From positions 62,001-126,000 of the forward strand of contig CACZKE010000001.1 in the NCBI GenBank assembly GCA_902781705.1: DNA of 64,000 nucleotides. The letters run 5' to 3'. Position numbers and translations under genes: made by a program. The notes under the pieces are model-generated. The model was not told where the DNA came from. It did not search any database and saw nothing but the letters and a program-made list of their open reading frames with translations. Shown here piece after piece: positions 1 through 9,527 of the stretch. Position 1 is the stretch's first letter. Each line of letters begins with the position of its first letter. The stretch is from an uncultured Bacteroidia bacterium (GTDB taxonomy: Bacteria; Bacteroidota; Bacteroidia; Bacteroidales; UBA932).

Positions 1-1860
1 GAGAGTTTCCGCCGCCTGCGCGGCTATGACATGAAGGCCTGGATGCCCGTCCTGACCGGCGAAATCATCGGTTCCGCCGACGAGAGCGAGCGTTTCCTCC
101 ATGACTGGCGTGCCACGATCGGCGACCTGATCGCCGATAGTTATGCCCAGTTGACCGACATCATCCGCAAGGATTACGGCATGGTCGGCGGCTATTATGA
201 GTCCCACGAAAGCGGTCGCGCCTACGTCGTGGACGGCATGGACGTCAAGCGGACGTCCAGCGTTCCGATGGGCGCGATGTGGGTCGAATCCCCTTGGCTC
301 CGGAGGGGACCGGACGGCCGGTTCGACCGCCGGGGACATGAAGCCGACCTCCGGGAATCCGCTTCCGTCGCCCACATCTACGGGCAGAACTACGTCGCGG
401 CGGAATCCATGACCACCTGGGGCGACCAGCTCCAGTACCAGTATGCTCCGGAAGACCTCAAGGAAACGGCCGATCAGGAGCTGGCGAACGGCGTCAACCG
501 CTTCTACGTCCATCTCAGCGCCCACCAGCCGCGCGAGACCGTGCCGGGCATCGGCATGGGCAACATCATCGGCCAGTGGTTCAACCGCCACGAAACCTGG
601 GCGGAAATGGCCGGCGCCTGGGTGGACTACATCTCCCGCACCAGCTACCTTCTCTCGTCCGGTCTCAATGTGGCCGACGTGCTCTATTACTACGGCGAGG
701 ATTCCAATGTGACGGCCCTGTTCGGACGCGGCAGCGGGGTTCCTGCCGGCTACCAGTGGGACTACTGCAATCCGACGGCCCTCAAGGACGAGATGGTCGC
801 CACGAAGGACGGCCGTATCCTCGCCAAGACGGGCAAGACGGAGTACAGCCTCCTCTGGATGGACCGGAACGTCGATTACATGTCGATGGACGTGCTCCGC
901 AAGATCGCGTCGCTGGTCCGGGACGGCGTGCAGCTGGGTGGCGTCCGTCCGAAGCATGCCGCTTCCCTCAACGACGATCCGGAGGAATTCGATGCGCTCG
1001 TGAAGGACATCTGGGATACCGGCCGGGCCAACGTCCACGAGTCCAACGACATGCTCGCCGTCCTTCAGGAAATCGGCATCCGTCCCGACGTGGACATCGA
1101 CGACAGTTTCCGCTTTCTCCACCGTGACTGCGGGGATGCGCAGGTCTATTGGATCAACAAGCCCCTCTCCGAAGGTGGTGACGCGACCCTTTCGTTCCGC
1201 GTTTCCGGCCTGAAGCCGTCCGTCTGGCATGCCGAGACCGGGAAGATGGAGGAGGTCTCCTACCGCGTGGTCGGGGACCGTACGGAAGTCGACCTGCACC
1301 TCGTACCGAATGACGCGGTCTTCGTCGTCTTCTCCGGCAAGGGCGAGGCGTCCCATACGGTCGCCAGCCCGGTCCAGCGCGAAGTCCTGACGATTGCCAC
1401 GCCTTGGACGGTGAAGTTCCAGGAGAACCGCGGCGCTCCCGCCGAGGCCGTTTTCCCGGAGCTGAAATCGCTCTCCGAGTCGGACGTCTTCGGCATCAAA
1501 TACTTCTCCGGCGTCGCGACTTACAGCAACACGCTTTCCGCCTCCAAGCTGGAAGGTCGTGCGATCCTCGATCTCGGCAAGGTCAAGAACATCGCCGAGG
1601 TCTACGTCAACGGCAAATACTGCGGTACGGCCTGGAAGACTCCTTGGACGGTCGATGTGACGGATGCGTTGAAGGAAGGGGACAACACCCTGGAAATCAA
1701 GGTCGCGGACCTCTGGATCAACCGGCTCGTCGGCGACAACCAGCCCGACGCCCCGGAGCGGATCTGCACGACCCCGGGTGTCCAGTCCATCTATCCGGCG
1801 GACTATCCGCTCAAGGAATCCGGCCTGATCGGCCCGGTCCGGCTTATAGAAAACAAGTAA
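1..1860 (+). CDS. GH106-type alpha-L-rhamnosidase, 5' end cut by window edge
   Basis: The frame is open from base 1, and the residues before the Met at base 31 (ESFRRLRGYD) align with an internal part of the complete paralogue at 11252-14554 (AFRERRGYDLKQW), so this is the C-terminal ~620 residues of a protein of about 1,100, not a gene starting at base 31. Shared blocks include PVLTGEI, YYYGEDSNVT, GYQWDY, VYWINKP and a C-terminal galactose-binding-like beta-sandwich (VYVNGKYCGTAW, DNTLEIKV). GH106 enzymes cleave terminal alpha-L-rhamnose from plant glycans or glycosides, usually in the periplasm; the export signal would lie upstream. It is followed after 9 nt by the flavin reductase gene, which suggests co-transcription. 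Confidence 0.88.
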   Translation, partial: ESFRRLRGYDMKAWMPVLTGEIIGSADESERFLHDWRATIGDLIADSYAQLTDIIRKDYGMVGGYYESHESGRAYVVDGMDVKRTSSVPMGAMWVESPWLRRGPDGRFDRRGHEADLRESASVAHIYGQNYVAAESMTTWGDQLQYQYAPEDLKETADQELANGVNRFYVHLSAHQPRETVPGIGMGNIIGQWFNRHETWAEMAGAWVDYISRTSYLLSSGLNVADVLYYYGEDSNVTALFGRGSGVPAGYQWDYCNPTALKDEMVATKDGRILAKTGKTEYSLLWMDRNVDYMSMDVLRKIASLVRDGVQLGGVRPKHAASLNDDPEEFDALVKDIWDTGRANVHESNDMLAVLQEIGIRPDVDIDDSFRFLHRDCGDAQVYWINKPLSEGGDATLSFRVSGLKPSVWHAETGKMEEVSYRVVGDRTEVDLHLVPNDAVFVVFSGKGEASHTVASPVQREVLTIATPWTVKFQENRGAPAEAVFPELKSLSESDVFGIKYFSGVATYSNTLSASKLEGRAILDLGKVKNIAEVYVNGKYCGTAWKTPWTVDVTDALKEGDNTLEIKVADLWINRLVGDNQPDAPERICTTPGVQSIYPADYPLKESGLIGPVRLIENK

Positions 1861-1869
1861 AACAAGAGT

Positions 1870-3819
1870 ATGCCAACGGATTCTTTCCCCCTGCTGAACA
1901 GCCCCATCCAACTCGGCCGCGTCGTTTTCCGGAACCGGATGTTCTCTGCGCCGATGGGCGCGACGGACATCACCGCCGACTGCTGTCCCGGACCCCGTGT
2001 CCAGGGATTCTACGAGCTTCGTGCCAAGGGCGGCGCGGCGGCCGTGACGGTGAGCGAACTGGTCGTACATCCCGAAACGGACGGCAGCCACATGCTGCAC
2101 TTGAACCTCGAGACGCCCGGCTGCCTGGCCGCCCATGCATTCGTGGCGGACGGCATCCGCCGCCACGGAGCCGTCCCGAGCATCGAATTCTCGCACTCCG
2201 GCCAGTACGCCGGCACCTACATGTCCGACAAGAACAAGAAGGCCTCGCTGAACCAGTGGGGCCCGAGTGACGGGGTGCGTCCCGATGGCCGGCCGGTCAA
2301 GGGGCTTTCGAAGGAACAGATTGCCGATATCGTAAAAGCTTACGGCGAAGCAGCCGTATTGGCCAAACGCGCCGGTTACGAGATGATCATGGTCCATGCC
2401 GGTCATGGCTGGCTGCTGAACCAGTTCCTCTCGCCGTACTTCAACCACCGCACCGACGAGTACGGCGGGAGCCTCGAGAACCGCGTCCGCCTCACGCGCG
2501 AGGTCCTGCAGGCCGTACGCGCCGGTGTCGGCCCCGGCTTCCCGATCGAAATCCGCATGAGCGGCAGCGAACTTTTTGATGGTGGATACGGTATCGAAGA
2601 AGGCTGCCGGATCGCGCAGGCTGTAGAAGACCTCGTGGACCTGATTCACGTTTCCGCCGGCTCCTACCAGTTCGGATTCTTCAACACCCACCTGCCCATG
2701 TTCGCCGACCACGGCGCCAACGTCCACCTCGCCGCCGAAATCAAGAAGCACGTCTCCAAGCCCGTCGCCACGATCGGCGCCCTGAACGATCCCGCCCAGA
2801 TGGAACGGATTCTGCGGGAGGGCAAGGCCGACGTCATCTACATGGCCCGGGAACTGCTGGCTGATCCTTTCCTGCCGCAGAAGGTGGCCGCCGGCCAGGA
2901 GGACCGGATCGTCCGCTGCCTGCGCTGCTTCACCTGCATGGCCGAACGTCCCACCACGTTCACCCGCCGCTGCGCCGTAAACCCGCTCATCGGACGGGAA
3001 CTGGAAGGCATGGAGGTGACGCCTGCCCCACGCAGGAAGAAAGTGCTGGTGGCCGGTGGGGGTGTCGCCGGCTTGAAAGCGGCCATTACAGCCGCTCAGC
3101 GCGGCCACGAAGTGATCCTGTGCGAGAAGTCGGACCGGACGGGCGGTATCCTGAAAAGCGAACAGGCCATTCCTTTCAAGTACGAAATGTATCAGCTGGG
3201 TCTGTCTTTGGAACGCCAGGCCCGGGACGAAGGGGTGGATATCCGCCTGAATACGCCGGTCACTCCCGAGTACGTGGCCGCAGAAAAGCCCGATGCCTTG
3301 ATTCTCGCGGTGGGATCCCGTCCCATCGTGCCGCCGCTTCCTGGCATTGACGGAGGAAACGTAGTGGTTGTCAATGACTACTATCTGGAAAAGGACAAGG
3401 TCCAGGATACCGTGGTCGTGCTGGGCGGTGGTCTGGCCGGCTGCGAGTGCGCCGTTCACCTGGGCATGCAGGGAAAGAAGGTCCATTTGGTGGAGATGCG
3501 CGATACCCTTGCTCCGGACTGCAACGTTCGGCACAGGCCCATCCTGATGAAGCAGATCGACACGTACGTGACGGCCCATACCGGCCTGGCCGGTCTCCGA
3601 GTCACCCCGGAAGGGCTGGTTTGCCGTGACAAGGATGGCAACGAGGTTCTGGTTCCGGGCAAGACGGTCGTCTGCGCCGTCGGCCAGCGAGCCAACCGGG
3701 CCGACGTGGACGCTCTCCGGCGCTGCGCTCCCTTCGTGCGCGAGGTGGGGGACTGCGTCCGTCCCGCCAACATTACCAAAGCTGTTTACGAAGGCTTCCA
3801 CGCCGCATTGGATATCTGA
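1870..3819 (+). CDS. Old-yellow-enzyme family NAD(P)H:flavin oxidoreductase with 4Fe-4S and FAD domains
   Basis: A 649-residue three-domain protein of the 2,4-dienoyl-CoA reductase / 2-enoate reductase / BaiCD-BaiH type. Residues 1-340 form the FMN TIM barrel with the OYE signature around 176-205 (HAGHGW, LSPYFNHRTDEYGGS). Cys350, Cys353, Cys356 and Cys368 form the CxxCxxC-x11-C ligand set for a 4Fe-4S cluster. From about 390 follows the pyridine-nucleotide disulphide oxidoreductase fold with two dinucleotide motifs (VAGGGVAGLKAA, VLGGGLAGCECA). No signal peptide, so cytoplasmic. Relatives reduce activated C=C bonds of enoates, bile-acid intermediates or trimethylamine-like substrates; here the esterase and rhamnosidase neighbours make a plant phenolic acid a reasonable guess. 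It ends 2 nt before the MFS gene. Confidence 0.88.
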   Translation: MPTDSFPLLNSPIQLGRVVFRNRMFSAPMGATDITADCCPGPRVQGFYELRAKGGAAAVTVSELVVHPETDGSHMLHLNLETPGCLAAHAFVADGIRRHGAVPSIEFSHSGQYAGTYMSDKNKKASLNQWGPSDGVRPDGRPVKGLSKEQIADIVKAYGEAAVLAKRAGYEMIMVHAGHGWLLNQFLSPYFNHRTDEYGGSLENRVRLTREVLQAVRAGVGPGFPIEIRMSGSELFDGGYGIEEGCRIAQAVEDLVDLIHVSAGSYQFGFFNTHLPMFADHGANVHLAAEIKKHVSKPVATIGALNDPAQMERILREGKADVIYMARELLADPFLPQKVAAGQEDRIVRCLRCFTCMAERPTTFTRRCAVNPLIGRELEGMEVTPAPRRKKVLVAGGGVAGLKAAITAAQRGHEVILCEKSDRTGGILKSEQAIPFKYEMYQLGLSLERQARDEGVDIRLNTPVTPEYVAAEKPDALILAVGSRPIVPPLPGIDGGNVVVVNDYYLEKDKVQDTVVVLGGGLAGCECAVHLGMQGKKVHLVEMRDTLAPDCNVRHRPILMKQIDTYVTAHTGLAGLRVTPEGLVCRDKDGNEVLVPGKTVVCAVGQRANRADVDALRRCAPFVREVGDCVRPANITKAVYEGFHAALDI

Positions 3820-3821
3820 CC

Positions 3822-5057
3822 ATGAACCTGGACAAGAAACGTTGGATCGTCCTGGCAGCCAGCTGCCTGATCAACCTGTGCATCGGCTCCATCTATGCGT
3901 GGAGCGTGTTCTCGGCCCCGCTGGCCGAGAAACTCACGGCCTTGCTGGGCCATGCGGTCACGGCGGCGGATCTCGCCATCGTGTTCACGGTGGCCAATGC
4001 CGTGGGACCCATCACCATGATTTCCGGCGGATTCATCAACGACCGGCTGGGACCGCGCGGCGTCTTGCTGGTGGGTGGAAGCATGTTCGGCGTGGGCATG
4101 ATGCTTACCGGCCTTGCCTCCAGCGTGGGCGGCCTCATCGTCACCTACGGTCTGGTGCTGGGCCTGGGTCTCGGAATGGCCTACGGGGCCACCATCAGCA
4201 ATTCCGTCAAGTTCTTCCCGGACAAGAAGGGCTTGGTGGGCGGCATCGCGACGGCTACCTACGGTCTCAGTTCGGTCATCATCCCTCCCATCGCCAACGC
4301 AATCATCCAGAAAGCCGGCATCGGCAATGCCTTCCTCATCCTGGGCGGCGTGTTCCTGGCGGTGATCCTGGTGTGCTCTTTCCTGGTGGTCAAGTGCCCG
4401 GCCGGGTATGCCCCGGAAGGCTATATGCCTCCCGTGCAGGCCGCACGGGCTGGAGGCATGGACAAGAACTGGAAGCAGATGCTGCAGGATCCCGTATTCT
4501 ACGTGATGATCGTGATGCTGACCTGTGGTGCGTTCAGCGGTCTCATGATGACCTCCCAGGCATCGCCGATGGCCCAGAAGATGGTGGGCATGAGCGTTTC
4601 GCTGGCTGCAACGGCCGTGTCCGTGCTGGCGCTCTTCAATGCCGCCGGCCGCATCGTGGCCGGAACGCTGTCCGATCGCTTCGGCCGCATCGCCGTCCTC
4701 CGGGGCGCTTTCGTGCTGGAGATCATCGGCCTGGGTCTGCTCTTTGTCGCCGGCGAGGGGCAGACGCTCCTGTTCATGACGGCGATCTCCCTCATCGGTC
4801 TGTGCTTCGGGGCCCTCATGGGCGTCTATCCCGGTTTCACCGCCGACCGTTTCGGCCTCCGGAACAACAGCGTGAACTATGGCATCATGTTCATCGGCTT
4901 TGCCGTGGCCGGCTACTTCGGTCCGACCACCTGCGGCCGCATCCTTTCCCGGACCGGTGCCTATTCCTCCGCCTTCCTGGTAGCCATGGGATTGGCACTT
5001 GCGGGCATCGTCCTGTCCATTTTCCTGGTCCGTCTCATCCGGAAAACGGATGACTGA
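3822..5057 (+). CDS. MFS transporter, oxalate/formate antiporter (OFA)-like
   Basis: 411 residues with about twelve hydrophobic segments and an N-terminal opening (KKRWIVLAASCLINLCIGSIYAWSVF) typical of the OFA branch of the major facilitator superfamily, plus the loop NDRLGPRG after TM2 and SDRFGR in the second half, the MFS motif-A pair. OFA members exchange or take up small organic anions such as oxalate, formate or lactate across the inner membrane. The gene begins 2 nt after the flavin reductase stop, so both probably serve one substrate; transport of the reductase's substrate or product is inference. The spacing to the next gene (91 nt) contains a separate promoter, so this is probably the end of the upstream transcription unit or an internal promoter follows. 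Confidence 0.85.
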   Translation: MNLDKKRWIVLAASCLINLCIGSIYAWSVFSAPLAEKLTALLGHAVTAADLAIVFTVANAVGPITMISGGFINDRLGPRGVLLVGGSMFGVGMMLTGLASSVGGLIVTYGLVLGLGLGMAYGATISNSVKFFPDKKGLVGGIATATYGLSSVIIPPIANAIIQKAGIGNAFLILGGVFLAVILVCSFLVVKCPAGYAPEGYMPPVQAARAGGMDKNWKQMLQDPVFYVMIVMLTCGAFSGLMMTSQASPMAQKMVGMSVSLAATAVSVLALFNAAGRIVAGTLSDRFGRIAVLRGAFVLEIIGLGLLFVAGEGQTLLFMTAISLIGLCFGALMGVYPGFTADRFGLRNNSVNYGIMFIGFAVAGYFGPTTCGRILSRTGAYSSAFLVAMGLALAGIVLSIFLVRLIRKTDD

Positions 5058-5111
5058 AGAAAATGCGGAGAATCTTGAAGATTCTGTGCATTTTTCAAGG
5101 GGGCAATTTTC

Positions 5112-5119
5112 TATCTTTG
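5112..5119 (+). promoter_or_regulatory. Bacteroidota -7 element (TATCTTTG)
   Basis: Exact TAnnTTTG match 29 nt upstream of the metallo-hydrolase ATG, in the 91-nt gap after the MFS gene. A T-rich stretch (TTTTTC, 5091-5096) lies about where a -33 element is expected. Confidence 0.6.
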
Positions 5120-5148
5120 CCAATAGTCAGACAAACAAGTTACGAGAT

Positions 5149-6069
5149 ATGGAAACCATTTCACGCCGAAACGCCCTCAAATGGCTGGGCCTTGGGGCCG
5201 CCGCCCTCGCTTTCTCGCCCTATGTCCGGGCGGAGGAGCTGTTCAACAAGCCCCTTTTCCGTGATCCGCTGCATCCGCAGGGTCCGCAAGGCATGCCGCC
5301 CCTCAAATATGACGAACCGGTGGTTTATGAAGGTCCCGATGTGATTATCCGGCAGATCGACGCCCATACCTGGGAAGGCAACGGCCACCTGATGGCCAAT
5401 GAGACGATCTACCTCGTCGAGGGAAAGGACAAGGCCCTGCTGATCGACGCCGGCACCAAGATCGACGACCTGGACAAGATTGTCGCCGGAATCACCCAAA
5501 AGCCGGTCATCCTCGTCGCTACCCATGTCCATCCGGACCATACCGGCAGTGCCATCCACTACTTCCCGGAGATCTGGATCAACGCCGCCGACACCGTGAA
5601 CGTACCGATGTTCATGGCGGACTACAAGGGCAAGATCAACTATCTGGAGGACGGCCAGGTGTTCGACCTGGGCGGCCGCCGCATCGAGGTGATCTTCACC
5701 CCCGGCCATACCCCGGGCAGCGCGACCTTCTTCGAGATGGAAAGCGACCGGAAGTGGGGCTACAGCGGTGATGCGTTCGGCAGCGGCAACCTGCTGCTGA
5801 CCACGAATTTCTCCACCCTCCTCGCGACCACCACCCGCATCGAGGCCTATATGAAGCGCCACGGAATCGAAAAGATGTACCCGGGCCACTACATGGGGCG
5901 GAACCCCGAAACCCTCCAGCGCATCAGCGACCTGAGGCGCATGTCGGAGGAAATGATCGAGGGAACCCGTCAGGGAAGCACGAACGGCCAGGCGATGATG
6001 GGCCTCAACGGCCGCATCCGCGACTTCGGCGTGAACATCAGCTACCGCGACCCGGAGGGCGTGAAATGA
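5149..6069 (+). CDS. Metallo-beta-lactamase fold hydrolase with twin-arginine signal
   Basis: 306 residues starting at ATG 5149; an upstream in-frame Met would overlap the MFS gene and bury the promoter, and this start exposes a Tat signal (SRRNALKWLGLGAAALAF, residues 5-22). The zinc motif is H126-x-H128-x-D130-H131 (THVHPDH), followed by GHTPGS, GDAFG and a late PGH histidine, the full MBL ligand order. Tat export fits a protein that folds with bound metal before crossing the membrane, so it likely acts in the periplasm. The substrate cannot be read from sequence; a lactone, thioester or ester linkage would suit the neighbours. It is followed by the DUF1593 gene after 1 nt. Confidence 0.85.
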   Translation: METISRRNALKWLGLGAAALAFSPYVRAEELFNKPLFRDPLHPQGPQGMPPLKYDEPVVYEGPDVIIRQIDAHTWEGNGHLMANETIYLVEGKDKALLIDAGTKIDDLDKIVAGITQKPVILVATHVHPDHTGSAIHYFPEIWINAADTVNVPMFMADYKGKINYLEDGQVFDLGGRRIEVIFTPGHTPGSATFFEMESDRKWGYSGDAFGSGNLLLTTNFSTLLATTTRIEAYMKRHGIEKMYPGHYMGRNPETLQRISDLRRMSEEMIEGTRQGSTNGQAMMGLNGRIRDFGVNISYRDPEGVK

Positions 6070-6070
6070 T

Positions 6071-7585
6071 ATGAGAAGGATTCCGTCCCTGGCGATAGCC
6101 CTCTCCATCCTCGCGACAGCCTGCCAGAGTGCCGTTGCACCGCAGGAAACGGTGAAGCCCCGTACGATCGTCACGACCGACGGGGAGTGCGACGACTACG
6201 ATTCGTTCATCCGACTGCTCCTGTATGCCAATGACATGGACATCGAGGCCATCGTCTATTCCGCTTCCCAGTGGCACTGGGAAGGGGATGGAAAGGGTAC
6301 TCTGCTAGTGCCGGAAAACCGGGTGGAGGGTCGGCGCGGCGGCATGGCCCCTCAGTTCGACGCTCCCGTGGAGAGTTTCCGCTGGATTGGCCGGACCTGG
6401 GTGCAGGATTTGATTGACGCCTACGCCGTCTGCTACCCGAACCTGTTGAAGCACGATGCCGGATACCCGTCGCCGGAGTATCTGCACAGCATCGTGAAGA
6501 CCGGAAATACCCGGGTCGAAGGAGACATGGCGGAGCCCACGGAAGGTTCGGAATACATAAAGGACATCTTCCTGGATGATGAACCCGGTCCGGTATATGC
6601 TCAGATCTGGGGTGGGACCAACACGGTCGCCCGCGCGCTCCTGTCCATCGAAGAAGAATACAAGGAGAAGCCCGAATGGGACGAGGTGTATCGGAAAGTC
6701 TCCGACAAGGTGATCCTCCACATCATCCAGGACCAGGATGGCACCTACCGGAACTACGTGGAAAAGAACTGGCCTGAAATCCGGACTGTCTATAATGGTT
6801 TCCAGTTCTTCAGTTTCGCGTATATGTGGCCGCGGGCTGTTCCGCAGCCTGCACAGGGATGCCTGAAAGGCGACTGGTTCGAGAAGAATATCCTGCACGG
6901 ACATGGTCCGCTCGCGGCCAGGTACCTGGGACTTGGCTCCGGCTATGACTTGGGCGATCCCGATGACGATTGGGGCACGCCAGCCGCCCTGGCCCGCATC
7001 CCTGGCTCCCGCGTCAACGATTTTATCTCCGAGGGCGACAGCCCGTCCTATTTCCTGCTGCTGGACTTCGGTCTCCGGAGCCTGGAGCATCCCGATTGGG
7101 GGAGCCTGGGCGGCCGGTTCCATCAGACGCGTCCCCGTTTCTGGGTGGATGCGGAAGATTTCAACCCTTATACCGGGCAGAAGGACCGCTTTTATCCGCA
7201 AACCCGCTGGGTGGAAGTCCTCCAGAACGACTTTGCTGCCCGCGCAGACTGGTGCGTAAAAGACTATGCCGATGCGAACCACCGCCCCGCCGTTTCCGTG
7301 AAGGGAACGCTGGACCGTACGGCGAAGCCGGGGGAAACGGTCCGCCTGGAGGCATCGGCCACCGATCCCGACGGGGATGGCGTCGCCTTTGCCTGGTGGC
7401 AGTACCGGGAAGCCGGAACCTCGGACGCAGAGCTAGCCATCGAGGGCGCGGATACCGCATCGGCATCGTTCACGATCCCCGCCGATGCCGTTCCCGGAAC
7501 CACGCTGCATGTCATCCTGGAGGCTGTCGATGACGGGTCTCCCGCGCTGACTTCTTTCCAAAGAGTGATCATAACTGTCAAGTAA
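6071..7585 (+). CDS. DUF1593 nucleoside-hydrolase-like lipoprotein
   Basis: 504 residues with a lipoprotein signal (ILATAC, Cys18). The block VTTDGECDDYDSF at about residues 36-48 matches the Asp-rich calcium/ribose-binding start of the nucleoside hydrolase fold, and IYSASQWHW-like text follows as in DUF1593 proteins. The last ~90 residues (from about PAVSVKGTLDRTAKPGE) form the Ig-like C-terminal domain found in the Saccharophagus Sde_0182 group. Members sit in polysaccharide loci and are thought to act on glycosides or bind glycans; no reaction is established. The gene is packed between the MBL hydrolase (1 nt) and the esterase fusion (2 nt), so it is part of the same operon. Confidence 0.82.
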   Translation: MRRIPSLAIALSILATACQSAVAPQETVKPRTIVTTDGECDDYDSFIRLLLYANDMDIEAIVYSASQWHWEGDGKGTLLVPENRVEGRRGGMAPQFDAPVESFRWIGRTWVQDLIDAYAVCYPNLLKHDAGYPSPEYLHSIVKTGNTRVEGDMAEPTEGSEYIKDIFLDDEPGPVYAQIWGGTNTVARALLSIEEEYKEKPEWDEVYRKVSDKVILHIIQDQDGTYRNYVEKNWPEIRTVYNGFQFFSFAYMWPRAVPQPAQGCLKGDWFEKNILHGHGPLAARYLGLGSGYDLGDPDDDWGTPAALARIPGSRVNDFISEGDSPSYFLLLDFGLRSLEHPDWGSLGGRFHQTRPRFWVDAEDFNPYTGQKDRFYPQTRWVEVLQNDFAARADWCVKDYADANHRPAVSVKGTLDRTAKPGETVRLEASATDPDGDGVAFAWWQYREAGTSDAELAIEGADTASASFTIPADAVPGTTLHVILEAVDDGSPALTSFQRVIITVK

Positions 7586-7587
7586 CT

Positions 7588-9510
7588 ATGAATAAAGCCT
7601 GTTTCCTGTCCATCGTTTCCGCCGTTCTCGCCGGATCTTTCTTCGTGAGTGCGGCATCCTGTGGCAGCGCCCGGATGAACGGTTCGGACACCCTGAAGAT
7701 CAACACGACCGATTTTACCGAAGACATCATCGGATACAACGGCCCCACCCCTGTCGAAATCACCGTGGTTAAAGGCGTGATTACCGATATCGAGGCATTG
7801 CCCAACCGGGAAGGGCCCCGTTTCCTGCAGACCGTCCTTGCCAGCGGCTTGCTGGAAAAGTTGAACGGCCTGACCCTGAAAGAGGCCAAGGCCGTGACGC
7901 TGGATGCCGTTTCCGGCGCCACGTTCACGTCCACGGCCCTGATCAAGAACATCCAGGCCGGCCTTGAAGACGGCGGTGCCTATCAGAAGAGCATCAAGGT
8001 CATCACCGAAGCGACGGTGAAGCAGGGCAAGGTGAAGGGTGTCGTGGAGCGTGGCCTGGGTACCTTCAAGGCCATTCCGTTCGCCGAGGCTCCCGTGGGA
8101 AACCTCCGCTGGAAGGCACCGGTGCCCAAGAAGCCTTGGCAGGGTGTCTATGCGGCAACGGAATTCGGCGGCATGCCTCCGCAGCAGGTCCGCACCTGGC
8201 CCGGCGCCCCGGCGCCCAAGGTGTCCGAGGATTGCCTGTATCTGAATATCCAGACGCCTGCGGAATCGGCCAAGGAGGCCCTTCCGGTGCTCGTCTGGAT
8301 CCATGGCGGCGGCTTCATCACGGGGGATGCCAATTCCAATGACGGCGCCAAGTTCGCCAAACAGGGCATCGTGTACGTGAGCCTGAGCTACCGGACCGGT
8401 GCGCTCGGTTTCCTTTCGCTGCCGGAACTCTCCGCCGAGAACGAGCGGGGTATTTCGGGCAACTACGGCCTCCTGGACATGATCGAGGGCCTGAAGTGGG
8501 TGAAAGAGAATATCGCGGCCTTCGGCGGCGATCCTGCCAAAGTGACCATCATGGGCGAGAGCGCCGGCGCCATCGCAGTGTCCATGCTTTGCGCTTCGCC
8601 TCTAGCGAAGGGCCTCTTCCGCGGGGCTATCTCTGAAAGCGGCGGCTCCTTCTGCCCGGTGGACGCGGTCCGCGTGGACAACAACGGGATCCGTGATGTG
8701 AAGGGCTCCGAGCAGTACGGCCTGGATTGGATGAAACGTGTGGGCGTGTCTTCGCTGGCTGAGCTTCGGGAGACGCCCTGGGAGACGCTGGTCTCCGATG
8801 CGCAGTCCGGCGGCGTGGGCGGCTTCTGGCCTACGGTGGACGGCTATGTCCTTCCGGACGACCAGTACAAGATGTATGAGGCCGGGAACTACAACGACGT
8901 GAACGTCCTCATCGGCACGAATTCCGACGAAGGCGCCATGTTCTGCCGTCCGACCGAACTCAAGAAGTATCAGGCCGATATTCGTGCTGAGTACGGTCCT
9001 TTTGCCGAGCGGATGCTCCAGCTATACCCCGCCAAGACCGATGAGGAGACCTTCGGCGCCCTCTCCGACATTTTCCGCGAGACGGCGTTCGCCTGGCCTA
9101 CCTGGGCCTGGGCGGTCCTTCAGCAGAAGACCGGAAAGGGAAAGGTCTATATGTACTATTTCGACCAGTTCGACGCGAACCGTCCCATGTTCGGAGGTCC
9201 GAACGCCCCGAAACCCCGCGGTGCGAACCATGCTTCCGAGCTCCAGTACGTCTTTGCCAGCCCCTGGGGCCGTCCTTTCGAGGGAGGCGACAAGGCCGTG
9301 AGCGATGCGATGAACACCTACTGGGGCAACTTCGTGAAGACCGGAGACCCCAATGGCGAAGGTCTGGCCGACTGGCCTGTGTACAAGGACGGTGAGAACA
9401 CGGTGATGCTCTTCAAGAACGGGACTTCCCTCATCGCCACACCCAACAAACCCCAGCTCCAGGTTATGGAAGACTATTTCGCCTGGAAACGGCAGCAGCC
9501 TATTCGATAA
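7588..9510 (+). CDS. FMN_bind domain fused to type-B carboxylesterase, lipoprotein
   Basis: 640 residues. A signal peptide ends in a possible lipobox (SAASC, Cys25). Residues 34-128 are an FMN_bind domain with the flavinylation motif D106-AV-S109-G-A-T112, in which the Thr is normally esterified to FMN by the ApbE flavin transferase. From about 145 follows a carboxylesterase type B domain: HGGG oxyanion loop at 239-242, SEDCLYLN at 213-220, nucleophile Ser325 in GESAG, an acid residue in TNSDEGA and His in ANHASEL. FMN_bind normally rides on reductases or electron-transfer proteins, so joining it to an esterase is unusual. It might hydrolyse an ester and pass electrons to the freed acyl group; that is inference. 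Located 2 nt after DUF1593. Confidence 0.85.
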   Translation: MNKACFLSIVSAVLAGSFFVSAASCGSARMNGSDTLKINTTDFTEDIIGYNGPTPVEITVVKGVITDIEALPNREGPRFLQTVLASGLLEKLNGLTLKEAKAVTLDAVSGATFTSTALIKNIQAGLEDGGAYQKSIKVITEATVKQGKVKGVVERGLGTFKAIPFAEAPVGNLRWKAPVPKKPWQGVYAATEFGGMPPQQVRTWPGAPAPKVSEDCLYLNIQTPAESAKEALPVLVWIHGGGFITGDANSNDGAKFAKQGIVYVSLSYRTGALGFLSLPELSAENERGISGNYGLLDMIEGLKWVKENIAAFGGDPAKVTIMGESAGAIAVSMLCASPLAKGLFRGAISESGGSFCPVDAVRVDNNGIRDVKGSEQYGLDWMKRVGVSSLAELRETPWETLVSDAQSGGVGGFWPTVDGYVLPDDQYKMYEAGNYNDVNVLIGTNSDEGAMFCRPTELKKYQADIRAEYGPFAERMLQLYPAKTDEETFGALSDIFRETAFAWPTWAWAVLQQKTGKGKVYMYYFDQFDANRPMFGGPNAPKPRGANHASELQYVFASPWGRPFEGGDKAVSDAMNTYWGNFVKTGDPNGEGLADWPVYKDGENTVMLFKNGTSLIATPNKPQLQVMEDYFAWKRQQPIR

Positions 9511-9527
9511 ACACGTAAAACACTGAT

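Noticed and set aside
31-1860. Start of the first rhamnosidase at the Met at base 31
   Set aside because: The frame is open from base 1 and the preceding codons align with the paralogue, so the gene is truncated by the window edge.
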